Below, one piece after another: positions 15,634-23,167 of a stretch of DNA of 64,000 nt. Source of the stretch: Prevotellaceae bacterium MN60 (GTDB taxonomy: Bacteria > Bacteroidota > Bacteroidia > Bacteroidales > Bacteroidaceae); assembly GCA_900199555.1 (NCBI GenBank), contig FZQZ01000001.1, positions 557,245 through 621,244 on the forward strand, in the 5' to 3' direction. The translations under genes and the position numbers were made by a program. A model generated the notes under the pieces. It saw only the letters and a program-made list of their open reading frames with translations, made no database searches and was not told where the DNA came from. Positions within the stretch are counted from its first letter, which is position 1. Each line of letters starts with the position of its first letter.

Positions 15634-15661
15634 AAGTGTGCTTCTGTCTTGAAAGCGGGTG

Positions 15662-15693
15662 CAAAGGTAGGAAGAAAAAATGAAATTACCAAA
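15662..15693 (-). promoter_or_regulatory. Promoter of tRNA-Ser
   Basis: On the minus strand TTTG (15690-15693), a 20-base spacer and TACCTTTG (15662-15669) form a textbook Bacteroidota sigma-ABfr promoter about 29 bases before the tRNA. Confidence 0.85.
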
Positions 15694-15739
15694 TTTTATT
15701 GCAACTTTTTTGCATGTTCTGCAATAATTGAGTAATTTT

Positions 15740-15829
15740 GACCCCTTGGTCAACTTACTCTCGCTCGAAAATGAAAAGAAAAAATTGTTTTCCTTTTGCA
15801 TTTCGCTCGCTTATTCGTAACTTTGCAGC
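15740..15829 (+). promoter_or_regulatory. mutS2 promoter within a repeated promoter module
   Basis: TTTG (15795-15798), 19 bases and TAACTTTG (15818-15825) precede the ATG at 15830 by only 4 bases, so the transcript is probably leaderless. The spacer GCTCGCTTATTCG and an upstream CTCGCTCGAAAATGAAAA segment recur, inverted in strand, at recF and at the DUF4827 gene. Confidence 0.8.
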
Positions 15830-18460
15830 ATGATTTATCCAAAAAACTACGAATCGAAGATAGGATTTGACGAGATTCGCCATCTACTGAAAGCACAGTG
15901 TCTGTCAACACTGGGCAAGGAAAAGGTGGATGAGTTGGCATTCTCGACAGATGCAACCATCGTGGGTGAGCAACTGCAACAGGTACGCGAATTCCGCCAA
16001 CTGATGCAAGACAATGAGAAGCCCGAACTGAACTACTTCTTTGATGTGCGTGCAGCCGTGAAGCGCATACGCATGGAGAATACGCATCTGGAAGAGGATG
16101 AGCTCTACGACCTGAGAAGGTCGCTGGAGACCATTGGCAAGATAGTAAACTTCTTAAAGCCTACCTCAAGCTCCTCCCCAGAGGAGGGGCTTCCAGACAG
16201 CAAAGAAGGTGGGCTCTACCCTGCACTATCACGACTGGCACAGGATGTACAGACATTTCCTGCCATTATCCGTCGCATAGATTCTATACTGGACAAGTTT
16301 GGAAAGATAAAAGACTCGGCTTCCATGACTCTGGCGGGTATTCGTCACGACATGGAGCAAACAGCTGGCAGCATCTCGCGTAAGCTCTATACCATATTAC
16401 ATAGTGCACAGCGCGACGGACTGGTAGCACAAGATGTGGCACCTACCCTGCGAGACGGCAGACTGATGATTCCTGTAGCACCAGGACTGAAACGCAAAAT
16501 TAAAGGTATTGTGCATGACGAGTCGGCAACAGGTAAAACGGTATTCATCGAACCGGCAGAGGTGGTAGAAGCGAATAACAAGGTACGCGAGCTGGAAGCA
16601 GCAGAGCGCAGAGAGATAGTACGCATCCTAAGTGTCTTCTCAGATGAGTTGCGCCCTCACGTACCAGAGGTTCTGGAGAGCTATCGCTTCTTGGCACAGA
16701 TAGACTTGATACAGGCCAAAGCAGAACTGGCAGAACAGACTCACGCCATAGAGCCTATCCTGAAAAACGAACCACACATCGACTGGATACGCGCCATCCA
16801 CCCCTTATTACAGCGCTCGCTGGAGAAAAAGGGTGAGAAGGTGGTGCCATTGGAGATATGCCTCTCCCCCCGCCCTCTCCAAAAGGAGAGGGAGCCGCAA
16901 TCTCCCCTTCAAAAGGAGAGGAACAAGGGCAGGCTCCTTATCATCTCTGGTCCTAATGCCGGCGGAAAATCGGTATGCCTGAAGACTGTAGGACTACTGC
17001 AATACATGCTACAATGCGGACTGTCTATCCCCGTGAGCGAGCGCTCTACAGTGGGCATCTTTGAGAGCATCATGATAGATATTGGCGATGAGCAGTCTAT
17101 TGCCGACGACCTATCTACCTACTCGAGTCATCTGCTGAACATGAAGAACATGATGAAGCAGGCGAACAATCGTACCCTGCTGCTGATAGACGAGTTTGGT
17201 GGAGGTACAGAACCTGCCATCGGCGGTGCCATAGCAGAGGCGGTACTGAAACAGTTCTGGAAGAAGAAGGCCTTTGGCGTGATTACTACGCACTATCAGA
17301 ACCTGAAGCACTTTGCCGAGGACCATGAGGGAGTAGTGAATGGTGCCATGCTCTACGACCGTCATCAGATGCAGGCATTGTTCCAGTTGAGTATCGGACA
17401 ACCTGGCAGTTCTTTTGCCATCGAGATAGCCCGCAAGACAGGTATTCCCGAAGAGGTGATTACGGACGCTTCAGAGATTGTGGGCAGCGACTATATACAG
17501 AGTGACAAATACCTGCAGGACATTGTGCGCGACAAGCGCTACTGGGAGGGTAAGCGTCAGACTATCCACCAGCACGAGAAATCACTGGAGGGACACATCC
17601 AGCGCTACGAGACCAACCTGGAGGAGATAGAACGCGAGCGCAAAGCCATCCTCAACCGCGCCAAAAAACAGGCAGAGGAGCTACTGGCAGAGGCTAACAA
17701 GAAGATTGAGAACACCATCCGCGAAATCAAGGAGGCACAAGCTGAGAAGGAGCAGACACGACTGATACGCGAAGAACTGAACCAGTTCCGCGAACAGGTG
17801 GTATCTGACGATACGCGAGGACTCATGAGCGAGGAGGAGTTTGCCAAGAAACTGCGCCAAATGGAAGAGCGCAAAGCACGCAAGGCTCAGCGCAAAGAGA
17901 AAAAAGGCGAGGAACAAAGAATAGCCAGCGAGAAACTGGCGGCAAGAGCCAAAGAAAACATACACGCAGAAAACCGGCCACTGGCAGCAGGTGACAGCGT
18001 ACGCATCAAAGGTACCAACAGTATCGGTGAGATAGAGAGCATACAGGGCAAACAAGCTACCGTCATCTTCGGTGGTCTGAGAAGTAAGGTAAAGTTGGAG
18101 CAATTAGAATCAGCAGCCAAGCCGCAAGCAACCAACAAACCTGCCGACAAGCATGCGCATCTGGCCATACAGACCAGTCACATGACACGCTCTACCATGG
18201 AAGACCGTAAGCAGAACTTCCATCAAGATCTGGATGTGAGAGGTATGCGTGGCGATGAAGCTATCGACACTGTGATGCACTTTATTGATGATGCCATCCT
18301 CATAGGCATGAGTCGCGTACGTATATTACATGGTACAGGCACTGGCATCCTGCGTCAACTGATTCGTCAATACCTCAACACGGTGCCTAACGTAAAGAGA
18401 GCTAAAGACGAGCATGTGCAATTTGGAGGAGCAGGAATTACGGTAGTGGACCTGGAATGA
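15830..18460 (+). CDS. mutS2: MutS2 family ATPase/endonuclease
   Basis: The 876-residue protein has a MutS core (VAPTLRDGRLMIPV near 203; VHDESATGKTVFIEPAEVVE), Walker A GPNAGGKS near 376, Walker B TLLLIDEFGGGTEP, a long coiled coil (about 570-720), a KOW-like segment (AAGDSVRIKGTNSIGEIES) and a C-terminal Smr domain (LDVRGMRGDEAIDTV, HGTGTGILR). MutS2 binds branched DNA and collided ribosomes and limits recombination. Two low-complexity insertions, near residues 107-122 (KPTSSSSPEEGLPDSKEGG) and 344-363 (SPRPLQKEREPQSPLQKER), are translated G+C-rich palindromic repeats and explain its greater length than the usual 780-830. Both spare the frame. Confidence 0.95.
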   Translation: MIYPKNYESKIGFDEIRHLLKAQCLSTLGKEKVDELAFSTDATIVGEQLQQVREFRQLMQDNEKPELNYFFDVRAAVKRIRMENTHLEEDELYDLRRSLETIGKIVNFLKPTSSSSPEEGLPDSKEGGLYPALSRLAQDVQTFPAIIRRIDSILDKFGKIKDSASMTLAGIRHDMEQTAGSISRKLYTILHSAQRDGLVAQDVAPTLRDGRLMIPVAPGLKRKIKGIVHDESATGKTVFIEPAEVVEANNKVRELEAAERREIVRILSVFSDELRPHVPEVLESYRFLAQIDLIQAKAELAEQTHAIEPILKNEPHIDWIRAIHPLLQRSLEKKGEKVVPLEICLSPRPLQKEREPQSPLQKERNKGRLLIISGPNAGGKSVCLKTVGLLQYMLQCGLSIPVSERSTVGIFESIMIDIGDEQSIADDLSTYSSHLLNMKNMMKQANNRTLLLIDEFGGGTEPAIGGAIAEAVLKQFWKKKAFGVITTHYQNLKHFAEDHEGVVNGAMLYDRHQMQALFQLSIGQPGSSFAIEIARKTGIPEEVITDASEIVGSDYIQSDKYLQDIVRDKRYWEGKRQTIHQHEKSLEGHIQRYETNLEEIERERKAILNRAKKQAEELLAEANKKIENTIREIKEAQAEKEQTRLIREELNQFREQVVSDDTRGLMSEEEFAKKLRQMEERKARKAQRKEKKGEEQRIASEKLAARAKENIHAENRPLAAGDSVRIKGTNSIGEIESIQGKQATVIFGGLRSKVKLEQLESAAKPQATNKPADKHAHLAIQTSHMTRSTMEDRKQNFHQDLDVRGMRGDEAIDTVMHFIDDAILIGMSRVRILHGTGTGILRQLIRQYLNTVPNVKRAKDEHVQFGGAGITVVDLE
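16168..16215. repeat. G+C-rich palindrome inserted in mutS2 (first)
   Basis: CTCCTCCCCAGAGGAGGGG and the following CAGCAAAGAAGGTGGGC piece form a dispersed palindromic element of the CTCCCC/GGGGAG type. Read in frame it gives a Ser/Pro/Glu/Gly-rich loop between MutS2 structural elements. Confidence 0.6.
16862..16926. repeat. G+C-rich palindrome inserted in mutS2 (second, doubled)
   Basis: CCCTCTCCAAAAGGAGAGGG is a perfect hairpin, followed by a second copy CTCCCCTTCAAAAGGAGAGG. In frame the two give two similar peptides containing PLQKER just upstream of the Walker A motif. Confidence 0.7.
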
Positions 18461-18879
18461 GATTCTCATTGACCATTGAACATTGACCATTGACCATTGA
18501 ACGCCGCGATTAAGCGAGAGCAGAGCCATGCTTGCATGAGCTATGCCGAGCGTGAGCGGTGTCGCTGAAAGCAACGATATTCATTGAACATTGAACGTTG
18601 AACATTGAACATTAATCGCGGCGACAATACGGGAGTAGAATTCATGGGAACATTGACCATTGAACATTAATCGCGGCGACAATACGGCAGTAGAATTCAT
18701 GGGAACATTGACCATTGAACATTAATCGCGGCGACAATACGGCAGTAGAATTCATGGGATTATTGAATGGTCAATGGTGAATGGTCAATGGTCAATGGTC
18801 AATGGTGAATGGTCAATGGTCAATAGTTAATGGTCAATAGTCAATGGTCAATGGTCAATAAAAAAAACGATGTTCAATG
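18461..18879. repeat. Heptamer repeat field with 55-bp tandem units
   Basis: The 420 bases contain no gene. The left part is tandem ATTGACC/ATTGAAC heptamers on the plus strand. At 18611, 18666 and 18721 a 55-bp unit (starting ATTAATCGCGGCGAC, ending at the next heptamer) repeats three times. The right part (18764-18860) is the inverse heptamer GGTCAAT/GGTGAAT repeated more than ten times, so the whole field forms a large inverted repeat. CGCCGCGATTA at 18501 is also inverted against TAATCGCGGCG in the 55-bp units. Confidence 0.88.
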
Positions 18880-18911
18880 AAAAAAAGGAAGCGAATTCGC
18901 TTCCTTTTTTT
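18880..18911. terminator. Bidirectional terminator
   Basis: A perfect 32-bp palindrome, AAAAAAAGGAAGCGAA with its exact inverse, gives an 8-9 bp GGAAGCGAA stem flanked by A7 and T7. It can stop the tRNA-Thr/SRP RNA transcript on the minus strand and any plus-strand transcript from mutS2. Confidence 0.88.
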
Positions 18912-18912
18912 G

Positions 18913-18986
18913 AGCCTCTTGTCGGATTCGAACCAACGACCCCGAGATTACAAATCACGTGCTCTGGCCAACTGAGCTAAAGAGGC
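18913..18986 (-). tRNA. tRNA-Thr (UGU anticodon)
   Basis: The minus-strand 74 bases fold as a tRNA: acceptor GCCTCTT/AAGAGGC, D-arm GCTCAGTTGGCCAGAGC, anticodon loop TTTGTAA with TGT, variable loop and T-arm GTTGGTTCGAATCCGAC. The anticodon stem CGTGA/TCTCG has one T-T mismatch. CCA is not encoded. It follows the SRP RNA by 4 bases and lacks its own promoter. Confidence 0.92.
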
Positions 18987-18990
18987 GGGT

Positions 18991-19088
18991 GGGCAGCGAT
19001 CTATATCGCGCCGCTACAACCAAGTACCCTTGCTATGTTCCCATCCTGGGGGATTCCGAGGGAGCTGGCCGTACAGGACTGCCCATTT
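18991..19088 (-). ncRNA. ffs: Signal recognition particle RNA (small bacterial type)
   Basis: On the minus strand the ends GGGCAG (19079-19084) and CTGCCC (18991-18996) close a hairpin of about 94 bases. The tip reads CAGG-AT-GGGAAC-AT-AGCA, which has the same plan as the SRP helix 8 core (CAGG ... GGAA tetraloop ... AGCA) bound by the Ffh M-domain. It targets nascent membrane and secreted proteins together with Ffh. It has a strong promoter 10 bases upstream and runs into tRNA-Thr 4 bases later, so the two are probably processed from one precursor. The exact ends are approximate. Confidence 0.82.
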
Positions 19089-19097
19089 TTGCGGCTG

Positions 19098-19129
19098 CAA
19101 AGGTAAGCATTTTTCCCCTATTCGCCAAA
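19098..19129 (-). promoter_or_regulatory. Promoter of the SRP RNA/tRNA-Thr transcript
   Basis: On the minus strand TTTG (19126-19129), 20 bases and TACCTTTG (19098-19105). The predicted start lies about 6 bases before the SRP RNA 5' helix. Confidence 0.85.
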
Positions 19130-19146
19130 CATTTCCACGAAAAACT

Positions 19147-19177
19147 TTTGTATGTTCCCAAAATATGCGTACCTTTG
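19147..19177 (+). promoter_or_regulatory. Promoter of the glycosyltransferase gene
   Basis: TTTG (19147-19150), 19 bases and TACCTTTG (19170-19177). It places transcription start near 19182 and thereby rules out the upstream ATG at 19152 as the start codon of the following gene. Confidence 0.85.
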
Positions 19178-19199
19178 CACCCGTAAAAAAGTAAAATTT

Positions 19200-20171
19200 A
19201 TGGATATATCTGTAGTTATACCTTTATATAATGAGGATGAGTCACTGCCAGAACTGTACGCGTGGATTGAACGCGTGATGGCACAGAACAACTTCTCGTT
19301 TGAAGTGATCTTCGTGAACGATGGTTCTACCGACCGCTCATGGGAAGTAATCACTGAACTGTCACAGAAGTCTGAGCACGTAAAGGGCATCAAGTTCCGT
19401 CGCAACTACGGAAAGTCACCTGCCCTCTATTGTGGTTTTAAAGAGGCACAGGGCGACGTGGTCATCACCATGGATGCCGACCTGCAGGATTCTCCCGACG
19501 AGATTCCTGAACTGTACCGCATGATAAAGGAAGATGGCTACGACCTGGTAAGTGGTTACAAGCAGAACCGCAGTCAGGGAGACCCCCTATCGAAAACCAT
19601 CCCTACCAAGCTCTTCAACGCTACCACTCGCAAGGTGAGCGGCATCAAGAATCTGCACGACTTTAACTGCGGACTGAAAGCCTATCGACAAGAGGTGGTG
19701 AAGAATATAGAGGTGTTCGGAGAGATGCACCGCTTTATCCCCTATCTGGCAAAGAATGCCGGTTTTGACAAGATTGGCGAGAAGCCCGTACACCACCAGA
19801 AACGCCAATATGGTACTTCGAAGTTTATGGGTTGGAACCGCTTTGTGAATGGTTATCTCGACCTGATAACACTCTGGTTCCTCGGCACCTTTGGCAAGAA
19901 GCCTATGCACGTCTTCGGATTCCTGGGTACCATCGTGTTTATCATCGGTTTCTTTGCAGCCTTCTTCCTGGGTGCACAGAAGGCATGGGCACTGTATCAG
20001 GGTGTACCTATGCGACTGGTAACAGACTCTCCTTACTTCTATATCGCACTGACCATGATGATGATTGGTACACAGTTGTTCCTTGCAGGATTCCTGGGTG
20101 ACCTCATCAGTCGCAACAGTGCTGGACGTAATGACTACCAGATAGAAGGGACGTTGAACATTACCCATTGA
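19200..20171 (+). CDS. Family 2 glycosyltransferase (GtrB/DPM1-like)
   Basis: The 323 residues start MDISVVIPLYNEDESLPE, with the family's nucleotide-binding VIPLYNE strand, FVNDGSTDRSWE near residue 37, the DxD-type VITMDADLQDSPDE near residue 87 and two C-terminal transmembrane segments (about 237-257 and 272-295). Such enzymes transfer a sugar from UDP- or GDP-sugar to undecaprenyl phosphate at the inner membrane. The ATG at 19200 is chosen because the promoter overlaps the longer frame. The C-terminus (TLNITH) is encoded by a heptamer tract that continues into the next gene's leader. Confidence 0.88.
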   Translation: MDISVVIPLYNEDESLPELYAWIERVMAQNNFSFEVIFVNDGSTDRSWEVITELSQKSEHVKGIKFRRNYGKSPALYCGFKEAQGDVVITMDADLQDSPDEIPELYRMIKEDGYDLVSGYKQNRSQGDPLSKTIPTKLFNATTRKVSGIKNLHDFNCGLKAYRQEVVKNIEVFGEMHRFIPYLAKNAGFDKIGEKPVHHQKRQYGTSKFMGWNRFVNGYLDLITLWFLGTFGKKPMHVFGFLGTIVFIIGFFAAFFLGAQKAWALYQGVPMRLVTDSPYFYIALTMMMIGTQLFLAGFLGDLISRNSAGRNDYQIEGTLNITH

Positions 20172-20180
20172 CCATTGAAG
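20143..20180. repeat. Heptamer tract at the glycosyltransferase 3' end
   Basis: GTTGAAC-ATTACCC-ATTGACC-ATTGAAG heptamers span the end of the coding sequence, its stop codon and the spacer to the next start at 20183. Confidence 0.7.
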
Positions 20181-20182
20181 AT

Positions 20183-20677
20183 ATGAGATATTTTTCTTTA
20201 GGCATATTGTTGGTGAGCATGTTGGTGATAGGTTGCACCAGCATTGACTGTCCTGTGCAGAACAGGGTGGAGACAATCTATGCCTTGAAGAAAGCTGACG
20301 GTAGCATCGATACACTAGGGGTAGATACCATGTGGGTATGGACTCACAACTATGAAGGGAAAGACACCCTGCTGATTAATCGCCTTTGCGGTCCTAAGGC
20401 TATATCTCTTGAACTACCCATCAGTCATACACAGCCAGAGGATTCTATCTTCACCCTGCTCAAGGATACACTGGACCACACATGGCAGGACACCATCTGC
20501 ATCAAGAAAGAGAACTATCCTCACTTTGAATCGGTAGACTGTCAGGCTGCCTACTTCCATAAGATAACGGCAGTGAGCAGCACCAAGCACATCATTGACT
20601 CTATCCGTCTGAACAATCCTAATGTAAACTATGATACGAACGAGAACATACACCTGTATCTCAAGGCTCGTCGCTAG
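20183..20677 (+). CDS. DUF6452-like lipoprotein
   Basis: From ATG 20183 the 164-residue protein has a lipoprotein signal peptide (MRYFSLGILLVSMLVIGC), making an N-terminal start in the heptamer tract at 20168 unlikely. The mature part is beta-rich with spaced VDTMWVWTH and DSIFTLLKDTLDHTW segments and Cys residues at CGPK, CIKK and VDCQAAY, consistent with my memory of the DUF6452 family of Bacteroidales. The function is unknown. It overlaps the DUF6048 gene by 47 bases, and the two often co-occur, so they may form a cell-envelope pair. Confidence 0.7.
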   Translation: MRYFSLGILLVSMLVIGCTSIDCPVQNRVETIYALKKADGSIDTLGVDTMWVWTHNYEGKDTLLINRLCGPKAISLELPISHTQPEDSIFTLLKDTLDHTWQDTICIKKENYPHFESVDCQAAYFHKITAVSSTKHIIDSIRLNNPNVNYDTNENIHLYLKARR

Positions 20678-21317
20678 TCTCTTGCTGCTGATAGCAGCAC
20701 AGAGTCTCTCGGCACAGAAGATATTCCGTATGGAAAAAGACTCCATACCTTTCTTCCGTGGCTTTGCAGTATCGTTCGACCTCATAGGACCTGCCAAGCT
20801 CGCACTTGGTGACTACGGAGAGTATGAGGGGGCGCTGCGCATCAACCTGCACGACCAATGGTTTCCCATCTTCGAGATGGGTCTGGGACGTGCCAATCAT
20901 CCTAAGGATGAGGTGACAGAACTGGCCTACAAGACATCGGCACCTTACTTCCGTATAGGTATGGATTGGAACATCATGAAGAAGAAACACGAGCCCTATC
21001 GCATCTATGCCGGTTGGCGCTATGCCTTTACCTCGTATAAGTGCGACATCATACACGAAGGACTGGAGGACCCTGTATGGAAGACGAAGACACCTTTTGG
21101 TGTGGAGGGCATGAGCTGTTATCAGCACTGGCTAGAAGGCGTGTTCGGCATTGATGCCACCATCTTCGGTCCCTTCCACCTGGGGTGGAACCTGCGCTAC
21201 AAGCGACGCCTCTTCCACAAAGAAGGCGACATAGGCACCTCTTGGTATGTGCCAGGATTTGGTCTTAACGACAGTGACAACATCACAGGAAACTTCAACG
21301 TCATCATTGACATATAA
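20631..21317 (+). CDS. DUF6048-like outer membrane protein
   Basis: The 228 residues begin with a signal peptide (MIRTRTYTCISRLVASLLLL ... SLSAQ) and continue as alternating beta strands typical of a small outer-membrane barrel: RGFAVSFDLIGPAKLALG, LRINLHDQWFPIFEMGLG, YRIYAGWRYAFTSYKCDI and LGWNLRYKRRLF. The match to DUF6048 is from memory of the family pattern. Its start lies inside the preceding DUF6452-like gene, implying coupled translation. The function is unknown. Confidence 0.75.
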   Translation: MIRTRTYTCISRLVASLLLLIAAQSLSAQKIFRMEKDSIPFFRGFAVSFDLIGPAKLALGDYGEYEGALRINLHDQWFPIFEMGLGRANHPKDEVTELAYKTSAPYFRIGMDWNIMKKKHEPYRIYAGWRYAFTSYKCDIIHEGLEDPVWKTKTPFGVEGMSCYQHWLEGVFGIDATIFGPFHLGWNLRYKRRLFHKEGDIGTSWYVPGFGLNDSDNITGNFNVIIDI

Positions 21318-21351
21318 TGGAAATACGAATAACAAACGACATCCAATAACA

Positions 21352-22377
21352 ATGAACCCAAAACAAAACAAACAACTCTACTGGCAACTACCCTTCCTCG
21401 CACTACTCATCGTAGGTACTGTGCTCATTATCCGTCAGCAACATGCCACCCCCTACCAGAAATGTGCAGGAGGCATCTTTGGTACCAGTTATCATATCAT
21501 TTATCAGTATGACGATGATCTGCAGGCAGAGATAGAGGCCAAGATGAAAGAGGTGGATGCATCACTCTCGATGTTTAACAAAGAGAGCATCATCTCACGC
21601 ATCAACAACAACCAGTCGGTAGAGCTCAACGACATGTTTGTGGAGGTATTCCAACAAGCAGAAAAGATTAGCGAAGACACCGACGGAGCCTTCGACATCA
21701 CGGTAGGTCCACTGGTTAATGCGTGGGGATTTGGCTTTAAACACGAGCAATTACCCAACAAGCATGCAGTAGACTCTCTGATGACCATCATCGGCTATAA
21801 GAAAGTACAATTGGCAAGCAACGGTTCTATCAAGAAATCAGACCCTCGCATCACCCTCGACTGTTCGGCTATTGCCAAAGGATATGGTGTAGATGTAGTG
21901 GCCAGACTCTTGGAAGAGAAAGGCATCAGCAACTATATGGTGGAGATAGGTGGAGAGGTAGTGACTCGTGGTATCAGCGAGAAACGCGTGCCTTGGAAAA
22001 TTGGTGTCACCAAACCTACCGACGACCCACTATCAGAAGGTGGTGAACTGCAAACCATTCTCAACGTCACAGACAAGGCCATGGCCACCAGTGGCAACTA
22101 TCGTAACTTCTACTATAAGGGCAAACGCAAATATGCCCATACCATCAATCCCAAGACGGGCTATCCCGTACAGCACAGCATTCTGTCGGCAACTGTACTT
22201 ACCAACACCTGTATGCGTGCTGACGCCTACGCTACCGCCTTTATGGTGATGGGCTTTGAGGGGGCTAAAAAGATATTGGAGCGCAATCCAGACCTCATGG
22301 CTTATCTCATCTACGATGATAAGGGTGAGACCAAAGTATGGTTCTCGCCAAGCCTGAAAGAAAAAATTGACCATTAA
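21352..22377 (+). CDS. apbE: FAD:protein FMN transferase
   Basis: The 341-residue protein starts MNPKQNKQLYWQLPFLALLI with an N-terminal membrane anchor, then the ApbE fold: FGTSYHIIYQYDD, GAFDITVGPLVNAWGFG near residue 120, the flavin-site region LDCSAIAKGYGVDVVARLL near residue 167, MVEIGGEVVTRG, and HTINPKTGYPV near residue 263. ApbE attaches FMN to Thr residues of exported flavoproteins such as the NqrB/C and Rnf subunits, using FAD and Mg2+. The ATG at 21352 begins right after a spacer of 34 bases from the DUF6048 gene. A longer frame upstream overlaps that gene and is rejected. Confidence 0.92.
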   Translation: MNPKQNKQLYWQLPFLALLIVGTVLIIRQQHATPYQKCAGGIFGTSYHIIYQYDDDLQAEIEAKMKEVDASLSMFNKESIISRINNNQSVELNDMFVEVFQQAEKISEDTDGAFDITVGPLVNAWGFGFKHEQLPNKHAVDSLMTIIGYKKVQLASNGSIKKSDPRITLDCSAIAKGYGVDVVARLLEEKGISNYMVEIGGEVVTRGISEKRVPWKIGVTKPTDDPLSEGGELQTILNVTDKAMATSGNYRNFYYKGKRKYAHTINPKTGYPVQHSILSATVLTNTCMRADAYATAFMVMGFEGAKKILERNPDLMAYLIYDDKGETKVWFSPSLKEKIDH

Positions 22378-22408
22378 GCATTAGGCATTAAGCATTAGGC
22401 ATGAGGCA
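22371..22408. repeat. Heptamer tract between apbE and the Crp-type regulator
   Basis: CATTAAG-CATTAGG-CATTAAG-CATTAGG-CATGAGG-CAATG heptamers fill the 31-base gap and reach into the apbE stop codon. Confidence 0.75.
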
Positions 22409-23071
22409 ATGACAATATATGACCAACTGTTGCAATTTACCCTTTTTCAGGGTATGAGTCGCGCCGACCTGATGGAGGTAGTGACACATACTAAGTTTGG
22501 TTTTTCCAAATTGGCACAGAAAAAATATCTCGTTAAAGAAGGCGACAGTTGTACGCATCTAATATTCCTAACACATGGTACATTACAGTGTGAGACACAG
22601 AGCGACGACCACTCTTGTCGCGTTATAGAAACCATCAAAGCGCCTTATATCATTCAGCCCAACCGCATCTTCGGTATCGCTCAGCGCTACAGCACCACCT
22701 TTAAGGCGGCTACCCCTTGCAACTTGATCAGCATCGACAAGCAAGAGGTGTTACTGCTATTAGAGACTCAGCTGGTGTTCCGCCTCAACATGCTCAACAT
22801 GATGGCTACCGACAGTCAGCGACTGCGCCATCATGCATGGCGCTCAGCACCAAGAAACCTCCGCGAGCGACTGACACGTTTTTTCTTTTCTCGCTGTCTC
22901 TACCCTGCCGGTCCGAAGACCTTCCACATCCTGATGCAACAGATAGCCGACGAGCTAAACGACAGTCGTCTGGATATCAGTCACGCACTCAACGACATGC
23001 AGCGCGACCATCTGCTTACGCTCCATCGTGGACGCATAGAAATCCCCCTGCTGGAGCGCCTGGTGATGTAA
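22409..23071 (+). CDS. Crp/Fnr-family transcription regulator
   Basis: The 220 residues show a cyclic-nucleotide-binding beta-barrel (residues about 30-115, with LVKEGDSCTHLIFLTHGTLQ) and a C-terminal winged helix (about 150-215, with QQIADELNDSRLDISHALND). No Cys cluster for an iron-sulfur centre is present, so it is not an FNR-type oxygen sensor. The ligand is unknown. Genes of this type in Bacteroidales regulate stress or metabolism. It starts immediately behind a heptamer tract, 31 bases after apbE, and may be read through from that operon. Confidence 0.85.
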   Translation: MTIYDQLLQFTLFQGMSRADLMEVVTHTKFGFSKLAQKKYLVKEGDSCTHLIFLTHGTLQCETQSDDHSCRVIETIKAPYIIQPNRIFGIAQRYSTTFKAATPCNLISIDKQEVLLLLETQLVFRLNMLNMMATDSQRLRHHAWRSAPRNLRERLTRFFFSRCLYPAGPKTFHILMQQIADELNDSRLDISHALNDMQRDHLLTLHRGRIEIPLLERLVM

Positions 23072-23130
23072 TCTACGTTAAAGATTATTATAAGATAACG
23101 GTCTTCTTGTCATCTTTTGACAAGATTCTG

Positions 23131-23138
23131 TATCTTTG
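23131..23138 (+). promoter_or_regulatory. -7 box of the M3 peptidase gene
   Basis: TATCTTTG lies 29 bases before the ATG at 23168. A TTG at 21 bases upstream (inside CTTCTTGTC) is a poor -33 match. Confidence 0.6.
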
Positions 23139-23167
23139 CACCTTAAAAAAGAGAGTATAACGTTAGT

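Noticed and set aside
15448..15801. 117-residue open frame across tRNA-Ser
   Set aside because: It overlaps the tRNA, its promoter and the 48-bp duplication; not a gene.
18461..18879. CRISPR array
   Set aside because: Units of 7 and 55 bp without unique spacers of constant size, and no cas genes nearby.
19152..19199. Upstream start of the glycosyltransferase
   Set aside because: The ATG at 19152 lies between the -33 and -7 boxes of the gene's own promoter, so it cannot be in the mRNA.
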